A model generated the notes under the pieces. It saw only the letters and a list, made by a program, of their open reading frames with translations. It was not told the DNA's origin and searched no databases. A stretch of 64,000 nucleotides of DNA from Klebsormidium nitens (lineage: Eukaryota; Streptophyta; Klebsormidiophyceae; Klebsormidiales; Klebsormidiaceae), in contig DF237272.1 in NCBI GenBank assembly GCA_000708835.1, positions 1 to 64,000 on the forward strand. Reading direction: 5' to 3'. This document shows, in pieces, positions 35,151 through 48,200 of this stretch. The translations under genes and the position numbers were made by a program. How positions within the stretch are numbered: the first letter of the stretch is position 1; the number at the start of each line of letters is the position of its first letter.

Positions 35151-37204
35151 GGTTGAAAGTTCTTATCTTCTGTTTGCGGGGGAGTGATCAAGAAGGCCTG
35201 CAAACGAAGCACGACGGAGGGATCTGTCAAACGTTTGTTATATTTGTAATCAAGGAGGAAACTTCAAGAAGCGTGTGAAAGAAGGACAAAGAAGCCTTCG
35301 GTCTGCCCCTGAAACATGGTTGATTCAACTAATATCTGAAAAGGTTCGTTGAACTCAAAGTAAGTAGGGGGTTCCAGGAAAGTTTCGAACATTGGCTCAA
35401 GGATCCAGGGAAGAACGCATCTGTGAGCCAGGACGGTCTCAAAAGGTGAGAGAAAGACCATCCGTTCTTCGCTGCTGTCTTATTATGCCGCTCAGGCTGA
35501 ACAGACAGCAACTGCTGGGCTTGACTCGACCGAGCCAACCGCCCGACCCTTACAAAAGTCATCCTCTCACTTATGACAAATTGTGACAAAGGAAACTTCG
35601 ATGCTGCTCCATGATGTCTGTAAGTAGGTGCATCTTTGAATGATTACAAGCAATGCTTACGACCAGAAGATTTTGACCTTTGCAAGTGCATTTGGGACCT
35701 GTTTCCAGCCCTACTCCCAGAGAGGGAGTTATGTCATTCGTGGGTGATCCGTTTTCGGTCTGTAATCTGGGTAATTTGGTCAGAGCAATACTCTGTGCCT
35801 GAGGTACCAGAAGTCCAAACAAGGGAATCATCGCTTGTGGAAGTTGTCGGTTTATGATTTGGCAGTAGGACCGTATTGACCCCACAAAAGAAGTCATTTT
35901 CGATTGGGGCTTTTCCATGAAACCCCCAGCTTCCAGAGATTTTTAACGACTGGCCTGCTAGCGAACTATTTTTTTGGACATCCAAAATGAGGATTCGTCT
36001 AGCTTAATCTTCACGCCCCTTTTACTTTTCACGCCGAGTGTCATCTTCAAAGCGAAAGTCTTTTTTGGATTAACAGCCTGCATCAATGAGTCCCAGGGCA
36101 GACTTTCGCACCAATTACGAAAAAGTGTCCCAATGCACTGACGCCTGGGACTCTGTCCCCCCATCGACTATTCAACCGCTCCATAACTACAAGCTTACGT
36201 AAAACATTCTGGTGCACTGAGTCTGCTTTTTCTGGGATTCGTATGCCACTGAAAAATACTGTTTGACTTTGCCACAAGGATCATCAGCGATGAGCTGTGG
36301 AAAGTGCAATAAAAAACGCACCAAATCAGTCGATGGGCCCAACCTGACTGATCTTGTGAGTATTTTTGCGATGCCAGAATCATAAATGTTGCCCAAGAAA
36401 GCAGCAGCTTGCATACCAACCTGAAGCCGAGATTGCGAGAGCGAAGTCGCGCCAGGTGCAATGCAGCCTGCAATTGAGTAGGGGGAAAAAGCAACCTTCG
36501 TCCAAGACTGTGAAAACGTTTGCGCAGCGCTGAGCACACCTGACCAGGAGTCTCTGCTAGACCAGCGCTAGAGCTTATAGGAAGTGAATGGTGGGTTTGT
36601 AAGCGCCACCTTCTTGACAGAACTTGAAGTCCCCCACAAGTCCCCCATCTTGGAGCTGTCAAGAGCCTAAAGCATGACAACGTACAGGCTGGAAGTGAAG
36701 AGCGAGTGTTTGGCGCCAGAAACGGTCCGCGGGACTGTTCCGGTCAGATGAACGGATCGGAAGTTGCGCTGCAATCAGCCCCACATGGATTCCGCTGCGG
36801 AAGCAGCTTTCCGGTGAAGGCTGAGCTCATTCGGGCGGCGGCGGCGACCATTTTGCGAAAAGGGTAGAGGCAAATTCAGAAAAGGAGAGCGCAAGGCCCA
36901 GGGGCAACAGAACAATCTCCGGATTGGGCTGTTCTGGATTGTATCTTGCAGGGAGGCACATCAGGAGGGTGCATATCATGTGTGGGTGGGGGCAAAGCTG
37001 TTATCCGAACAACTCTTTGAAAGGCACCTCGCATCGCCTGAGGGAGTAGAGTTAACAGCAAAGGCAACAGAAGCTTCAAAGTGTCGGCGTAGGTAGCTGC
37101 CACAAGTCTGCCTCAGATTTGATGTTTCCTTATTGAAGCGGGTCACCAAGGTAACCTCTTCAGAGCAGTACCACCACTGTTGGAGGCCTACTCTCTTTGG
37201 CAAA
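35151..37204. promoter_or_regulatory. Divergent upstream region, MYND and uL18m genes
   Basis: At 2 kb this is the longest divergent gap in the window. It should hold both promoters. Minus-strand frames at 36187-36680 are open but match nothing I recognise. A 5' UTR intron in either gene cannot be excluded. Confidence 0.4.
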
Positions 37205-38088
37205 ATGTCGCAGGCGTTGCAGGCGCGGGCGCTGCAGACTTGGACGCAAGCTCCGCTTCAGAAGTATCATCGAGAAGCAGTGGGCCAGTGTGGTCCAACT
37301 TCAAGCTTTTTGGGGTCTTGTGGACAAGTTTTTCCTGAAGATGTCAGACGCCAAAGTTTGCAACGACAAAGAGGGGTGAGTCCTTGTATCGCCTCTCTTC
37401 GAATCAAGTGTCACTTTTCAAGGATCATAAGCTCTGCTCCAAATATGTTAGAGAATGCAATTCCGATGCTTTAGTCTGGGCTTTAGACTGAAGAGCTGAA
37501 GTGATATTGGGGTGGTGTGGACTCTCTGCTTTTCCAGATTCCTTCTTGAAGATTGGGTGGTGAAAACAGTGGCCAATCGGACACGGCACAGGACAGGCTG
37601 TGCTCTTGGGGCGAAACGTATGCTCTTCAGTGTTCCTCAAATTTTAAATTTTATCCGCTCAAAAATGTATACAATTTACGTTTCTGATGCAGGGATTTTT
37701 GAAAGTTCGGGCCAGCAACCGGAACCCCCCAAAGAAGCCCCCTCCCGATGGAGACATCGTCCGGGGGCTTGCCCAGCGCGAGAAGTACCTGAAACCTTTT
37801 ATGCTTGATATCTTTTTTTCTAACAGAAACTGTAGCGCAAAGATAATGAACAGGGTGAACAGCCACGTGGTAGCAGGCGTAGCGACCAATGAAAAGAGGC
37901 TCAAGATGAGCCTCATATGTATGCACGATGTCGTCGCTGCTCAGAAAGTTGGGGAGTTGCTGGCAGAGCGGGCGTTAAGAGCTGAGGTGTACTCAGTAAC
38001 CTTTGAATTGAGAAAGCAGGAGAAGTGGGATGAGAAGTACGAGGCCATCATGAGCGCGCTCGTAGAACGTGGCATTAAGATCGTCTGA
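37205..38088 (+). CDS. Mitochondrial-type ribosomal protein uL18 (L18p/L5e family), two exons
   Basis: Exons are 37205-37375 and 37693-38088, phase 0, giving 188 aa. uL18 binds 5S rRNA in the central protuberance of the large ribosomal subunit. Family features in exon 2 are REKYLKPFMLDIFFSNRNCS, NSHVVAGVATNEKRLKMSL, DVVAAQKVGELLAERALRA and a C-terminal VERGIKIV, matching the short plant 'Ribosomal L18p/L5e family' proteins. Exon 1 begins MSQALQARALQTWTQAPLQK, an Arg/Gln-rich, acid-free stretch suited to a mitochondrial presequence, so a mitochondrial rather than plastid protein is inferred. The start is the first ATG in frame with the splice junction that lies close to the conserved region. 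The frame is open somewhat further upstream. Confidence 0.82.
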
Positions 38089-39117
38089 TATTCTGGCTAC
38101 GGTTGTCATTCAATCACCCCGACCATTTTGGAGACTGGCTTTGCATTTCCTCTCAAGAAGTTGGAATTAACCCAATACTTGATACAAATGGTCCTGAATC
38201 CTTGAAAGGAGTCTGCTGAAAACGTCAGATGTACACACATAAAAGGTGCGCTGCATCGGTATTGAGTTCTCAATCTCAAACCCCTGCCACCCTCAGAAAC
38301 AACAAAAAGGACACGTCTTTTTAGATCTGAGTTCCTGATATGCATTGGACGTCAAATTGCTCATCGTCTCTGCTGCAACTAAAATAGTCATGACGGTATG
38401 CCCACGCATGGCGGCATCGAATCGGATGCATGGCGGAACCCAAGTCGCAATTATCAGCCTTATTGTTGATCGACCGATTATGCCCCCTGTACAAGGTCTG
38501 ATCGCGCTCACGATCGAAATAAGGGTAGGTAAAAGTCAAATGCACTGAACCATATTATACCTGGCCGGCATCTCTTCAATGCATAGCTTGTGAGCATACA
38601 TGGGGTCTAGCTGCTATATAACTAGTCGGATGTGCAACTTTGCAGTGTTCCATGCATGCCCTAGCTTGCCCTTATGGTTATAGTCATCTGAAACATGCTG
38701 GCGGTGCATACATATCGACATGTACCATGCAACATCCATGAGTATGTGCATTTGAGGCATTACTATGTTGCACGATTCAAGGACTCAGTGATGCATACCT
38801 CCTCATGAGGAAGCGGTACTTGATAACGTCGCTGGCAATGGGGATCGAATTGAAGTGTGTCTGCGCAGAAGCCCTGGGGCTCTTGCGCAGGAAGGCCAGG
38901 AGTGGCATCGTCTCGGGAAATCTGGTGACCATGAAAGGAGAATGTTGGCGAGTTAGGGCATCACGCCACCACCCAGAACGGTTTGCCAGCTGTTCATCCG
39001 TTGCCTACTCGATTTTATTCGACGACATCGACATATTCTATCATCGTCAAGAAACATGCAAACCTTCACAGACTGTATTGTCAAAATAAGAAAGCAGGTT
39101 GCAACCACTGCAGCTAG
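38089..39117. other. Convergent intergenic region, uL18m and CCDC42-like genes
   Basis: Facing 3' regions of about 1 kb. Palindromic tgcatgca-type motifs are frequent around 38560-38780. No gene is supported. Confidence 0.5.
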
Positions 39118-42100
39118 CTACCCGGCGCCTGCCGCGGCAGTCTCCTTTCTGCCTGCGCCCTCTGTTCGTGGCGCCTTCTCTCCCCCATGCCCCTCTTTCT
39201 TTTCCAACCCGGTGGGACTCGGAGACTTGCCCTCCTTTCCCCCGGTCGGTTCTTTCTTCCCCTGCCCCGCCCGAAACTGCTTAATCGTGTATACTAGGTC
39301 GGTCATGAAGTCCCCGATCACCGACAGCTGCTCAACCGGGCTCGTGAAGGGCGGGTGGTTGACCTTGGACCGTTGGATGCAACGGGCGAACAGGTTCTCG
39401 GTGGCCATGCACACCTGCACGAGGGTATCTGTTCAGCCATCGTATTTACTGTATTGATGCACAGCATTATTCTCGTTTGAGCAGCAGAGGCAATGAAGCC
39501 GTCGCAGGTATTCATTCCCGCTGCCGATCGACGTTTGTCTTCGACGGCACGGCTTTCCTTTCCTTCTAATCGAACGCTTTCACCAGGCAGGTTTGCTACC
39601 GCAAATCTGATAACGGTCTGACCTTAGACTGGAGCTCTTCTGATTCCCTTGAACACATATGTCGCAAAATCCGTATCGCATCACGTTTAACAGCTTCCTA
39701 CATCAATCTCGAGATCTCGCTCGCTGTTCACGCGGCAGTGCACTTGCTGCACTCGTCGCTGTTAGTATGTGGACCATAGCAAAGAGATACCATTTGGTTG
39801 AGGTCCTGTTTGAAGTGCTTTTTCCGTTTCCTTAACCCCGGACCCGCTCTTCTCAAGTGCCCAGATCTCTGGTATAGGTAGCTTCGTAGAATGACAGGCC
39901 AAGCCCCATTTTCCGGTGAGACAGACAACGAGGGGACTTGAAGGCGCAAACACGATAACGACCTTAGGACGGGCGGGGTCATCTGGGGCTTTAGCGTAAC
40001 GACAAGGATACCCGCTCTTGCAAAGCCAGCTTACGGCAGGATAACCGGCACGAACGAACACGTCAGATGACAGCCGGCTCGAAACACAGTCTGATCGACA
40101 AGGAGGAACTCATTGACAATGCCTTTAGCCTTTCCGCGCCTCCAATCGAGCCGAAGCGGACCGCTCCCCACCTGGCCATGCTCCAGCGTCTTACCCACAT
40201 CTTCTAGTCAAGAAGAGTGTGCTTCCGATGATTCCTTATACTTGAGAAGAGTTCGTTTTAAAATCTGTCTATGAGGAGAGACCGCTGTTCCCCACCTGGC
40301 CATGCTCCAGCGTCTTGGCGCTCTCGTTCTGCAGCGCGTAGTCCATGCGCGCGCGCAGCCCTGCGGTCTCCTTCTCCTGCGCCTCGAGGTCCTTTTTCAG
40401 GCGGCTGATCTCGTTGTTGAAGTTCAGGATCTCGTTCGTCTTGCTCTTGGAGTACGCTTGCAGCTCCGCCCGCAGGCTCTCCGTCTCTTCAGTGGCGACC
40501 CGCGCCTGCTGCTTCAGGTCCGAGTTGGTTGCCTCGAGCGTCGCGTGCCTGGCGGGGACAGAGAGGGAGTTCCGTGAGAATGCTGAAACGGTGTGAAAGG
40601 CGCTATTAAGAAAGAATCTAACGGGAGCGGTTGACGTGCCCCGTCTTCGCCCAACGTAGAGGGTTCTATAGTTGATCCAGGAGACGGCTGGCTGCGAAAG
40701 ACCGATTTCTGGTTTGTCTGGTTCGAAGGTTGGCGTCACATTGTCAAGGAGACTCTTTGCAAGGCGTTTTTCCGGTCTCGTTCCCTCTCTGCACGGAAAT
40801 AAAAGTTGTCTCTGGTACAAAGCCTACGTGATACCATCATCCGGAAACATTTCAAGGTAATTGCTCAAACATCTGGATACCGTCCTACAGGAATGGCTTC
40901 GAACAATGGACTTGTACAACACGTATCACTGCTGATCTGGAATCTGTGCACAGGACAAAAGCTTTGCAAGTTCGGATCGGTCACTGCAACAATCTGGACA
41001 ACGACTCTGCACATTCGGACGTCGTCTCTTGTAACCAGAACTGAGTCAGTGTTCAAGTGCTCAGTGCATGAAACACGGTGAGAACGAATCAGTCCGATTC
41101 CCTGCGGGGAAAGAAAAGAGAAAGAATGAAAAAACGGACGGTCCGCACCGCATGAGGAGGTCGTTGATCTCGTGGTACTCGTCCGCGGTGTCCAGCACTG
41201 CCTCCAGGTACTTGTGGTACGCCATGTTCTGCTCCACGATCCGGCACGTGCGGCCCTTCTCCTTCTGCAGCTCCTCCACCAGCCCCGCCAGCTTCTCGAT
41301 CTCCGCCTCCTGCGATGCTTAACGGCAGCGGTTAGCGGAGGTTTCGGGAACCAAGATGCATTTCCAAGAGCATTTGAAATGGATCTGATAATTTTGTTGG
41401 CTTTTTTGCTTTACTATTGCCTCGAGGCTTCGTCTGCAGGCTCTTCCACCTCCACCAGCCCCGGCAGCTTCTCGATCTCAGGGGCACCGGTTAGCGGAGG
41501 TTTCCGTAACCAAGTCGCAACCCAACGTTTTGGGCCTTGTGTGTTCCTAGTCCATCGAGGTTTCTGTGTGCAGCTGCGCTACACGCCCCGCCAGCCATCA
41601 ATCTCCGCCTCCTGCGACGGTCAATGGACCCGTTTAGCAAATGGCTCAGCTTGTCCTTCCGTGCGGTGGTTACGGCTCCGTTCAGCAAACGCATGGCGAG
41701 TACGGGCTTGTTTTACAAGAGAATGTTTTTTGACGTCTTGTTGCTCCTTTCTGCAGCTCCTCCACCAGCCCCGCCAGCTTCACGGTCTCCGCCTCCTGAG
41801 ATGGTCAACTATTAACGGCCCCGTTAGGGGACATTTTGTGCAAGGAAGGAGCAAACGAAGACAACCTTGAGGTTGTCGAGTCTGGCTTTTTGCTTTCGAC
41901 GCATTCATTCAGCTCCTCGAGCAGACCCCGCCAGCCTCTTGCATCTTGGCTTTTTGTGATGTTCGATAAAATTACTTGTCGAGGGGTCTGACGAGTTCGC
42001 GCCTCGATGGCACATTCTCAATCCTCTTCTACGCCTATAGTCATTGTCAAAGTCAATCCACGCAGCTCAGCAAGCTTCTCGCCCTTGACCTTTCCCTTTC

Positions 42101-43941
42101 CGGCTTGCTCACACCTTATATTGATGGAATAGCAAACTGAGACGTCGTCGTTTACCTACCTTTTGCAATCTGCTCTTGACTTCGTCTGCCGCTTTCTTTT
42201 CCGCTCGCGTCCTTTTTGAATTGTTCTCCTGCAAGAAAGTGGTCTCGCTTCTTCAGCCAGAGGCACACGGTTTGGGTGCGGACTTTTCTTTCGAATGTAT
42301 GTCAACGGCACACGTTGGTCCCGAATCAACGGACGGGAACAAAATTTCGGAAGTCTGTATGCTCTGTTGCGACAGTCATATCGCTGCTCTTTCGCGAAAG
42401 TGCCATCAGACACGCGATAGAAGCAGGCCTGGCGCTTCCGTCACGTAAAAGAAACATAATCTAGGGACTTTCGGGGATTGAGCTCGACTGTAAGCGCTAC
42501 GCGTGCGTACCTGTAAGAACTTGCTAAAACGGACAAGCGCATCCTGAAGCTCGGCGTCCTTCTTCTTTAGGCCCTCCTCTCGTCGCTTGAAGACCTCCTC
42601 TTTCCTGAAACAAAGCGAAGGTATCGTCGGATCTGCTCGTGAGTACCACCTTCAATGCCTTTTCCTGGCAGACAACCACTATGGAGAAGAGTCATTGCCA
42701 AGTAGCATTTAGAAAGGCGTGAGAAGACCAGTGCAGATCTGCTAGCCTGCGCACCTTTTCAAAGTGAGTATTTCTCTTACCGCCCGGAGGATTGGGCGAT
42801 GAAATGGTACTAATGAACGGGGATGAGGAATCAAGCGCTAGTGAAGCAATGAAAGGCGAGGGTCAGGGTCGTGATTACCTAGCAAACTCGGTTTTCTGGG
42901 CCTCCAGCTCTTCTTGCACCTCAAACATCTGCCGGCGCTTCTCCAGGAGGCGGGTTGCAGGGGCGACATGCTCCAGCACCAAGGTCTTCTGAGTGGTCCT
43001 GCAGTACCAGGAGGAATTTACGTTTTGTTCTGACAGTTCTTTTGCTTGTAATGATAGGGAAAGTAAATACGGGGGCATGAGTGGCCATGAAGTGCACCCA
43101 GGAATGCTGGCGCTGCCGCTCGACCACTTGATCCGGCCAGTTGGGAAGAACAAGGTTCGAAAGGTCAAATAAGAGGAGCGGGGATTGATAGTCGGCTGGG
43201 CTTCTAAAGGAAAAGCCAGCGGCTCAATTCAAGAGCAGAGAAGGGGGTTGGCAAACGAATTAGAATTGCAGGGGTAGACCTGATCCTGACACTTGTTTCT
43301 ATTCTTCCAAGTTTGCATCCCAGCTATGCAATCGCAGAGCTTCCACAACTGACAGGGTACCGCTGCGATACGGACTTAGCTGGTTGCCTCATGCTTTGCA
43401 GCCATTCTCATCTTCCTTGCAAGTGAAAAGCATACGTCCGCAAAGGATAACCTAGTTTGGCATGGGATGCTCCAAGCCGTGCTCTGGTTTGCCCATGACT
43501 CTTATATCAACATAGGAGGCCTCGTTACGACCTCTCCGCATGGTTAATTAATCGAAGTGGATAATGAGGTGCCTATGCTTAGCCCGAAATATAATCCTGA
43601 CATTCTTCAACACCCAGTAACTATTATCTAAAAGGACGTCAGCTCACATTGTGAGCTCTTCCAAGTGGTTATATTCAATTTGACTTCGCCCGATCCTTTC
43701 CTATGTCCTATTTCGCCTTCATGTTTCCTTAATAATCTCTAGACTGCCTGTTTGGGAACAAGTAGATAATTGACACCTGCAAAAATGGGGCACACTCCTG
43801 AATGGGCCAACTGCCATCTTATCTCAAGCCATGGATGCCTAGTGTGACCACCGAGCAGAAAGCTGGTACTTACTTGTTTGTCAGCCCGCCTTGCGGCACA
43901 ATCAACGGCCCTTCGTCCTCTTCCAACGCCGCCAATTCCAT
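39118..43941 (-). CDS. CCDC42/CFAP73-like flagellar coiled-coil protein, seven exons
   Basis: Minus-strand exons are 43941-43874, 42998-42879, 42604-42511, 42228-42160, 41309-41149, 40548-40296 and 39414-39118, giving 353 aa. The family (DUF4200) includes animal CCDC42 and CFAP73 and the algal FAP73/MIA2 regulator of inner dynein arms in motile cilia. Key blocks are APATRLLEKRRQMFEVQEEL, EAQKTEFARKEEVFKRREEG, DALVRFSKFLQENN, QNMAYHKYLEAVLD, EYHEINDLLMR and AKTLEHGQVCMATENLF, all in family order. Nearly the whole protein is heptad-rich coiled coil. The tail is a Gly/Lys/Pro-rich disordered extension ending AAAGAG. Exon 1 starts MELAALEEDEGPLIVPQGG; its join is supported by phase. Its presence implies flagellated cells such as zoospores or sperm. 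Introns contain an array of echo copies. Confidence 0.85.
40145..40205 (-). repeat. Echo of exon 40548-40296 donor edge, CCDC42-like gene
   Basis: accgct..ccccacctggccatgctccagcgtctt is present at both 40160-40192 and 40281-40316. The offset is 124 bp and identity is almost perfect over 30 bases spanning the donor. The repeat ends where the exon sequence diverges. Confidence 0.92.
41440..41945 (-). repeat. Array of four echoes of exon 41309-41149 acceptor edge, CCDC42-like gene
   Basis: The 5' edge of this exon (tccaccagccccgccagctt, then ctcgatctccgcctcctgcg) recurs at about 41451, 41583, 41761 and, weakly, 41918. Steps are roughly 176, 130-150, 184 and 157 bp. Intron bases next to the exon are copied too: ggttagcggaggtttc occurs at 41330 and 41489. 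This is the largest such array in the window, and it fills most of the intron's first 650 bp. Confidence 0.88.
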
Positions 43942-45200
43942 CTTGCAACTGCCGCAAAAGAACCGTCTAAAACTGAGACGGAGCTATATTGTGATTTGGT
44001 TCAGCTCAGAAAGTCGAAGCTGATGCCTGCGTGTCAAAAGGCCTGACCACTGTGGCTGGCGACCTCACTTTGCTAAGTGAACGACTCATTAAGATGCCGA
44101 AACCAGTTTCAAAAAGTGAAGGTGCACATTCCTCAAGCGGCACAAAAGGGGTCTGCAGCCTTTCTCCTCAAGCGTTGCTGTCACGATTAGATTCATCTGC
44201 CGCCCAAGCTAAATGTAAAGCTGATCTCCACGGTTATTCACAGCGCCTGAGCTGGATCTCGCAGCAAGACCTTCACTGCTTCAGGCTTCAAGAAGAAGAT
44301 TCAAGGTCTCATCAGCCACATTGTTATTATCCAGCTGAGTGTGATAGAACCTGACACAATTTGTCACACACACACAATTTGTCATCTTGGGAAGATCATT
44401 GCATGGTGAGAAGATCCCTCCCAGAGTCCCGAGCTAAAGTTACCCAGCGCTCAAACTGACGGTTCTGACTCAAGGATTCAGGGGTGAAACTCATCCGACG
44501 GCACTGGTAAGATGCTTAGCAACAAAACGGGTAGATCGGACGGTTTATGTTGACTGAACTATCCCTGAACTTGAAGAGCATCATGGCATGGAGTCGGTGT
44601 TCCGGAAAATTGGAGCCTGCCTAGCTGCGGCTGCGCGGCCTGTTGCTGCGCTCCCTTGCAATCCTTGCGTGATCAGACGAGGATGCAAGTGGGCCTTGGC
44701 ATTGGCGTTTCTGTATTAGCTCTTATGCCGTCTCTGCAGGGGTATTGAGAATGCCTGGATATGCAGGTTTCCAACCAAATCAACATCGAACGGAGAAGCA
44801 GAATGATGGTGGTGCTTGGAAGATGTACAGTCCCTCAAACGCAATGGCTGTCCGTGTGCCATAGACAAGGAGATTTTGTAACGTGATCAAGTGAGAAGCT
44901 GCATCATCTTCAAGATTGTCATGTGCTCCAAATTAGTGGCACTGTCAGGCTTTCAGGCGCCAGCGGGTGTTTGGAATCGCAGTCTAGGTTGATGCACTAG
45001 CTGATGCCATGGTCTACTTTGCCACCGCACAAGCTGTTGCGCAGGCAGTAGCTTTCAGCTGAGCTCGAACTCAGGGGAACATTCTGACATTGCACTGCAT
45101 AGCTCACTAATTTGATTTGCTTTTCATTCCAAGCATCCAGCATGTTTGAGACAGGTCTTTTCATGCCAACTTGAGTCTTCTACATGCCTTTGATTGCAGG
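43942..45200. promoter_or_regulatory. Divergent upstream region, CCDC42-like and Ser/Arg-rich genes
   Basis: About 1.26 kb. An acceptor-like attgcag directly precedes the Ser/Arg-rich start codon, so an upstream non-coding or short coding exon of that gene may lie here. Short frames at 44031-44354 are not supported. Confidence 0.4.
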
Positions 45201-48200
45201 ATGGAGACTTCTTCTTTGAGCTCCAGCAGCGATGCAAACTTTGCAACCTCCCCCTATGCCAAGCACACCTCCCTGCGCGGCGCGGCGGGGTACCGTGCAT
45301 GGAAAGGAGCTCCTGGACCCTCCCAATCACCGGGGGGGGGGGCAACAGAAGCTGCAGAGAGCAGCAGTGCTTGGCCTAACCGCGCCAGGTCCCAGAAGAA
45401 CGGAGCGTCTCACTCCAGCAGTGGGGACGGTCGAGTGAGGGAGAGTGTCTCTCGCTCAGGCCTTCGTAGTGGGAGCAAAGTGGATGGCAATCGCAAAGGG
45501 GATGGTGAAGGGTTTGAAACACAGCCGCGCAAAGCAGTCCCTGCCTGGAAGACCGCACCTCAGAATGCTTCGGGTACTCTCTGGGACAGGCTCTCGCAAG
45601 CGAGCCGTCCTGCTAGCCGCCCCCCGAGCCGCCAGATCTACAGCGGTGTCAAGCTGCGGAAGACTCCTGAGACTCCAGAAGAAGGATCGCCGAACGGCAG
45701 GTTTGACACCACTCCAAACTCCAACAGGCCCCCCTCTCGGAGGAGAACAGAGGGCCGCGTTGATGCCCAGAGGGCCGAGTCAGTGTCGGATTCTGCTGGA
45801 GAGGAGCCGGAGACATACGATATGTATAGCAGGGGGTTTAGCAGAGGCCCTGCCACAGGGGGGCGGCCCGCTTGGAACCAGGGAGCGGCAGGGGCGGCGT
45901 CACGAGCGGCGTGGACCACAGGGCCTCAGGCGCTCCGAGCAAGCATGCAGAGGTCCTCGAGACCCAGCTCTAGGCTGTCGTCTCGGCAGGCGTCGAGGGA
46001 GGGGAGCGTGGCAGGAGACGTAAGCTATCAGTGGGAGGATATGCAGCCGTCAAAAGAGTCAAGCGGGACCGATCTTGTAAGTGTTAGCAGTCAGGATGGG
46101 GGGGAGAGCGAAAGGGTGGCGAGCAAAGGGGGAGGCGGAGCGAGACCCGGGTCAAGGATGAGCGTGGTGGACGTTCTGAGCTTTGCTGAGGAAAGTGGGC
46201 GCGAGGAGGGCAACGATGAGAACAGGGAACCGGGCTCCCGGCCACCGTCTGAGGTGAGGCAACTGGATCATTCTAAAAGGTTGAGGAGAACCCTTGATGA
46301 ACGTAATTGCAGATGAAACGCCGGTGTGGATATCCCCTTTACACTTCCTGCCAAGTAGCTGGCTGCCAGACCCGTTTGCTTGTGCAGACTTTGGTCAGGC
46401 TCATATTGCACTGAGGAGCCAGTGACTCATCAGAAGCCAACGCCACCTTCGTGAAAGCATTTTCCTTCGAGCTAGCCAGTTTCGTACATATCACTCCTGA
46501 AGAGCTTACGCCCCGCACCAAAGCTCAATCTCTCGTTCACGTGAATGCAAACCTCGCCACATCAAACCATGAAGCTGCCCTTCAAACGTCGTGTCCTCGG
46601 CCCCACAACATAACCACGATTTACCCCATGCGAATTCAGCACCCTAGGGCATAACAGCAAAAGTAAATGCCTGATGTTCCGTGCACTTCGTGCAGGGTTC
46701 CTCTTTCCGCCGCACTCCCGACGGCCGGCCCTCACCCGCCCCCTCCGAACAGCACCCCAACGATTTGCAGTCCAAGAAAGCCCGGCTCTCCGCTCACAAA
46801 GCGGACGTTTCAGAGGCAGCATCCGGCACCCGGCGGTCTTGGGGGGGGGTAGCCAGAGCCCAAGCTTCAGCCCCCCGAATCTCGGAATCGCCGCGCGTCG
46901 GGGAAGTCTACCGACGGCCGGCGAGCGCAAGGGATTGGAGCCCGATTCGGAAGCGGAAGGACGACCCGTTGCAACCACAAACTTTAGCGGAGTATATGGT
47001 GCGGGGGTTCTCCGTTCAATCTCAAACATCCTTTCTACGTTCTTAATCTGCTTCTCCTACTGGTGATACTTTCCTGCCTCGGGTTCCACCATTTTTCAAG
47101 GTCTGTCGCAAGGTGCGCTTGTTGGTTTGGCATATGCGCTATGGACTCCGTATGGAGTTTCTGAAAGATGTGCTCTGCTTCTATCGGCATCTCTGGTCGC
47201 TGGCCTGGCACTTCTTGAACCTTCCTCAGCGAGATATTTTGCGGCCAACTCGGAGCGAAGTCAATATGGGCAGGTCGATATGGTCAAAAGTGACCACTTC
47301 AGTAAAGGGAAGTCTTCCGGACTACTTGAGGAACAGAATAGCTGTCCAACTGCTTCGTTTCAAAAATACGTGGACCTCCGTGTTGTCTATCCGTGTGTCT
47401 CCTTCTCGTTTTCCTTTACTTCGCATCAATTCTGCAGCTTTCTGACTCTTGTGCCTGCCCCCTTCTGTTAGGCCCGACTATACCTGGATTCACTCTCTCT
47501 GTCCTTAAGTTTGTCTCTTCTTCATTCTCTTCTTTCCCTTGGTTCTTCTCTGCATCCATTTTGAAGATTGTCGTTTTTGAAGACTGTGCGTTCCTTCTTC
47601 TCTTTAGCCCGACTTTACCTGGAATAACTTCTCAGTGTGCTTTCCTTTTTCTCTCTCTTTACGCGCTCCATTTTCTTTTGCACCGTTTTTGACGAGTGTG
47701 CGTTCCCCCTTTCGTCAGGCCACTCCCCGGAGCCCACTGCGGAGCCCGGTTTGCCCGCCTCGTCCAGTCTCGGCACGGAATGCTGACGTCGGAATGACGC
47801 CCCTCAATCTGGACACTCCAACCCGCAGGCGAGCAGTTGCATCCATGTTCTCCCCGTCTGTGCTGACTGGCTGGTCATACTGGAGTTGCTTTGAATATGT
47901 ACTCTGCTCATGGGGGGTTCGAAAAAGAACCCGGGGGACTTTGACGATTGGCATCAATTTCCCTGCTGCGATTTCCAACCGAACCGAATCGTGAGTCGAA
48001 ACAGGTCAACGATGCAGGATTTGTTTGGCTCTTCTCCTTAACACTTGGACTCGATCTCCACTTCCTTTAGCGTAGTGCGCTCTTTCGTGATTTTCAACAA
48101 GAGAGGCAAGAGCGTCTTCCGTTTTTGACATCGACAGGGTTTTAACACCCATTCCTTCAGTACGCGCCGCAGCTAGAGGTCCCCAGCATTCATGCAACTT

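Noticed and set aside
36187-36680. Overlapping minus-strand open frames
   Set aside because: Two frames overlap in different phases, neither has recognisable domains, and no splice partners were found.
45194-45379. Alternative frame at the start of the Ser/Arg-rich gene with a CxxC-like pattern
   Set aside because: It has only a few Cys pairs and stops early, while the chosen frame continues for 351 codons and chains in phase with six further exons.
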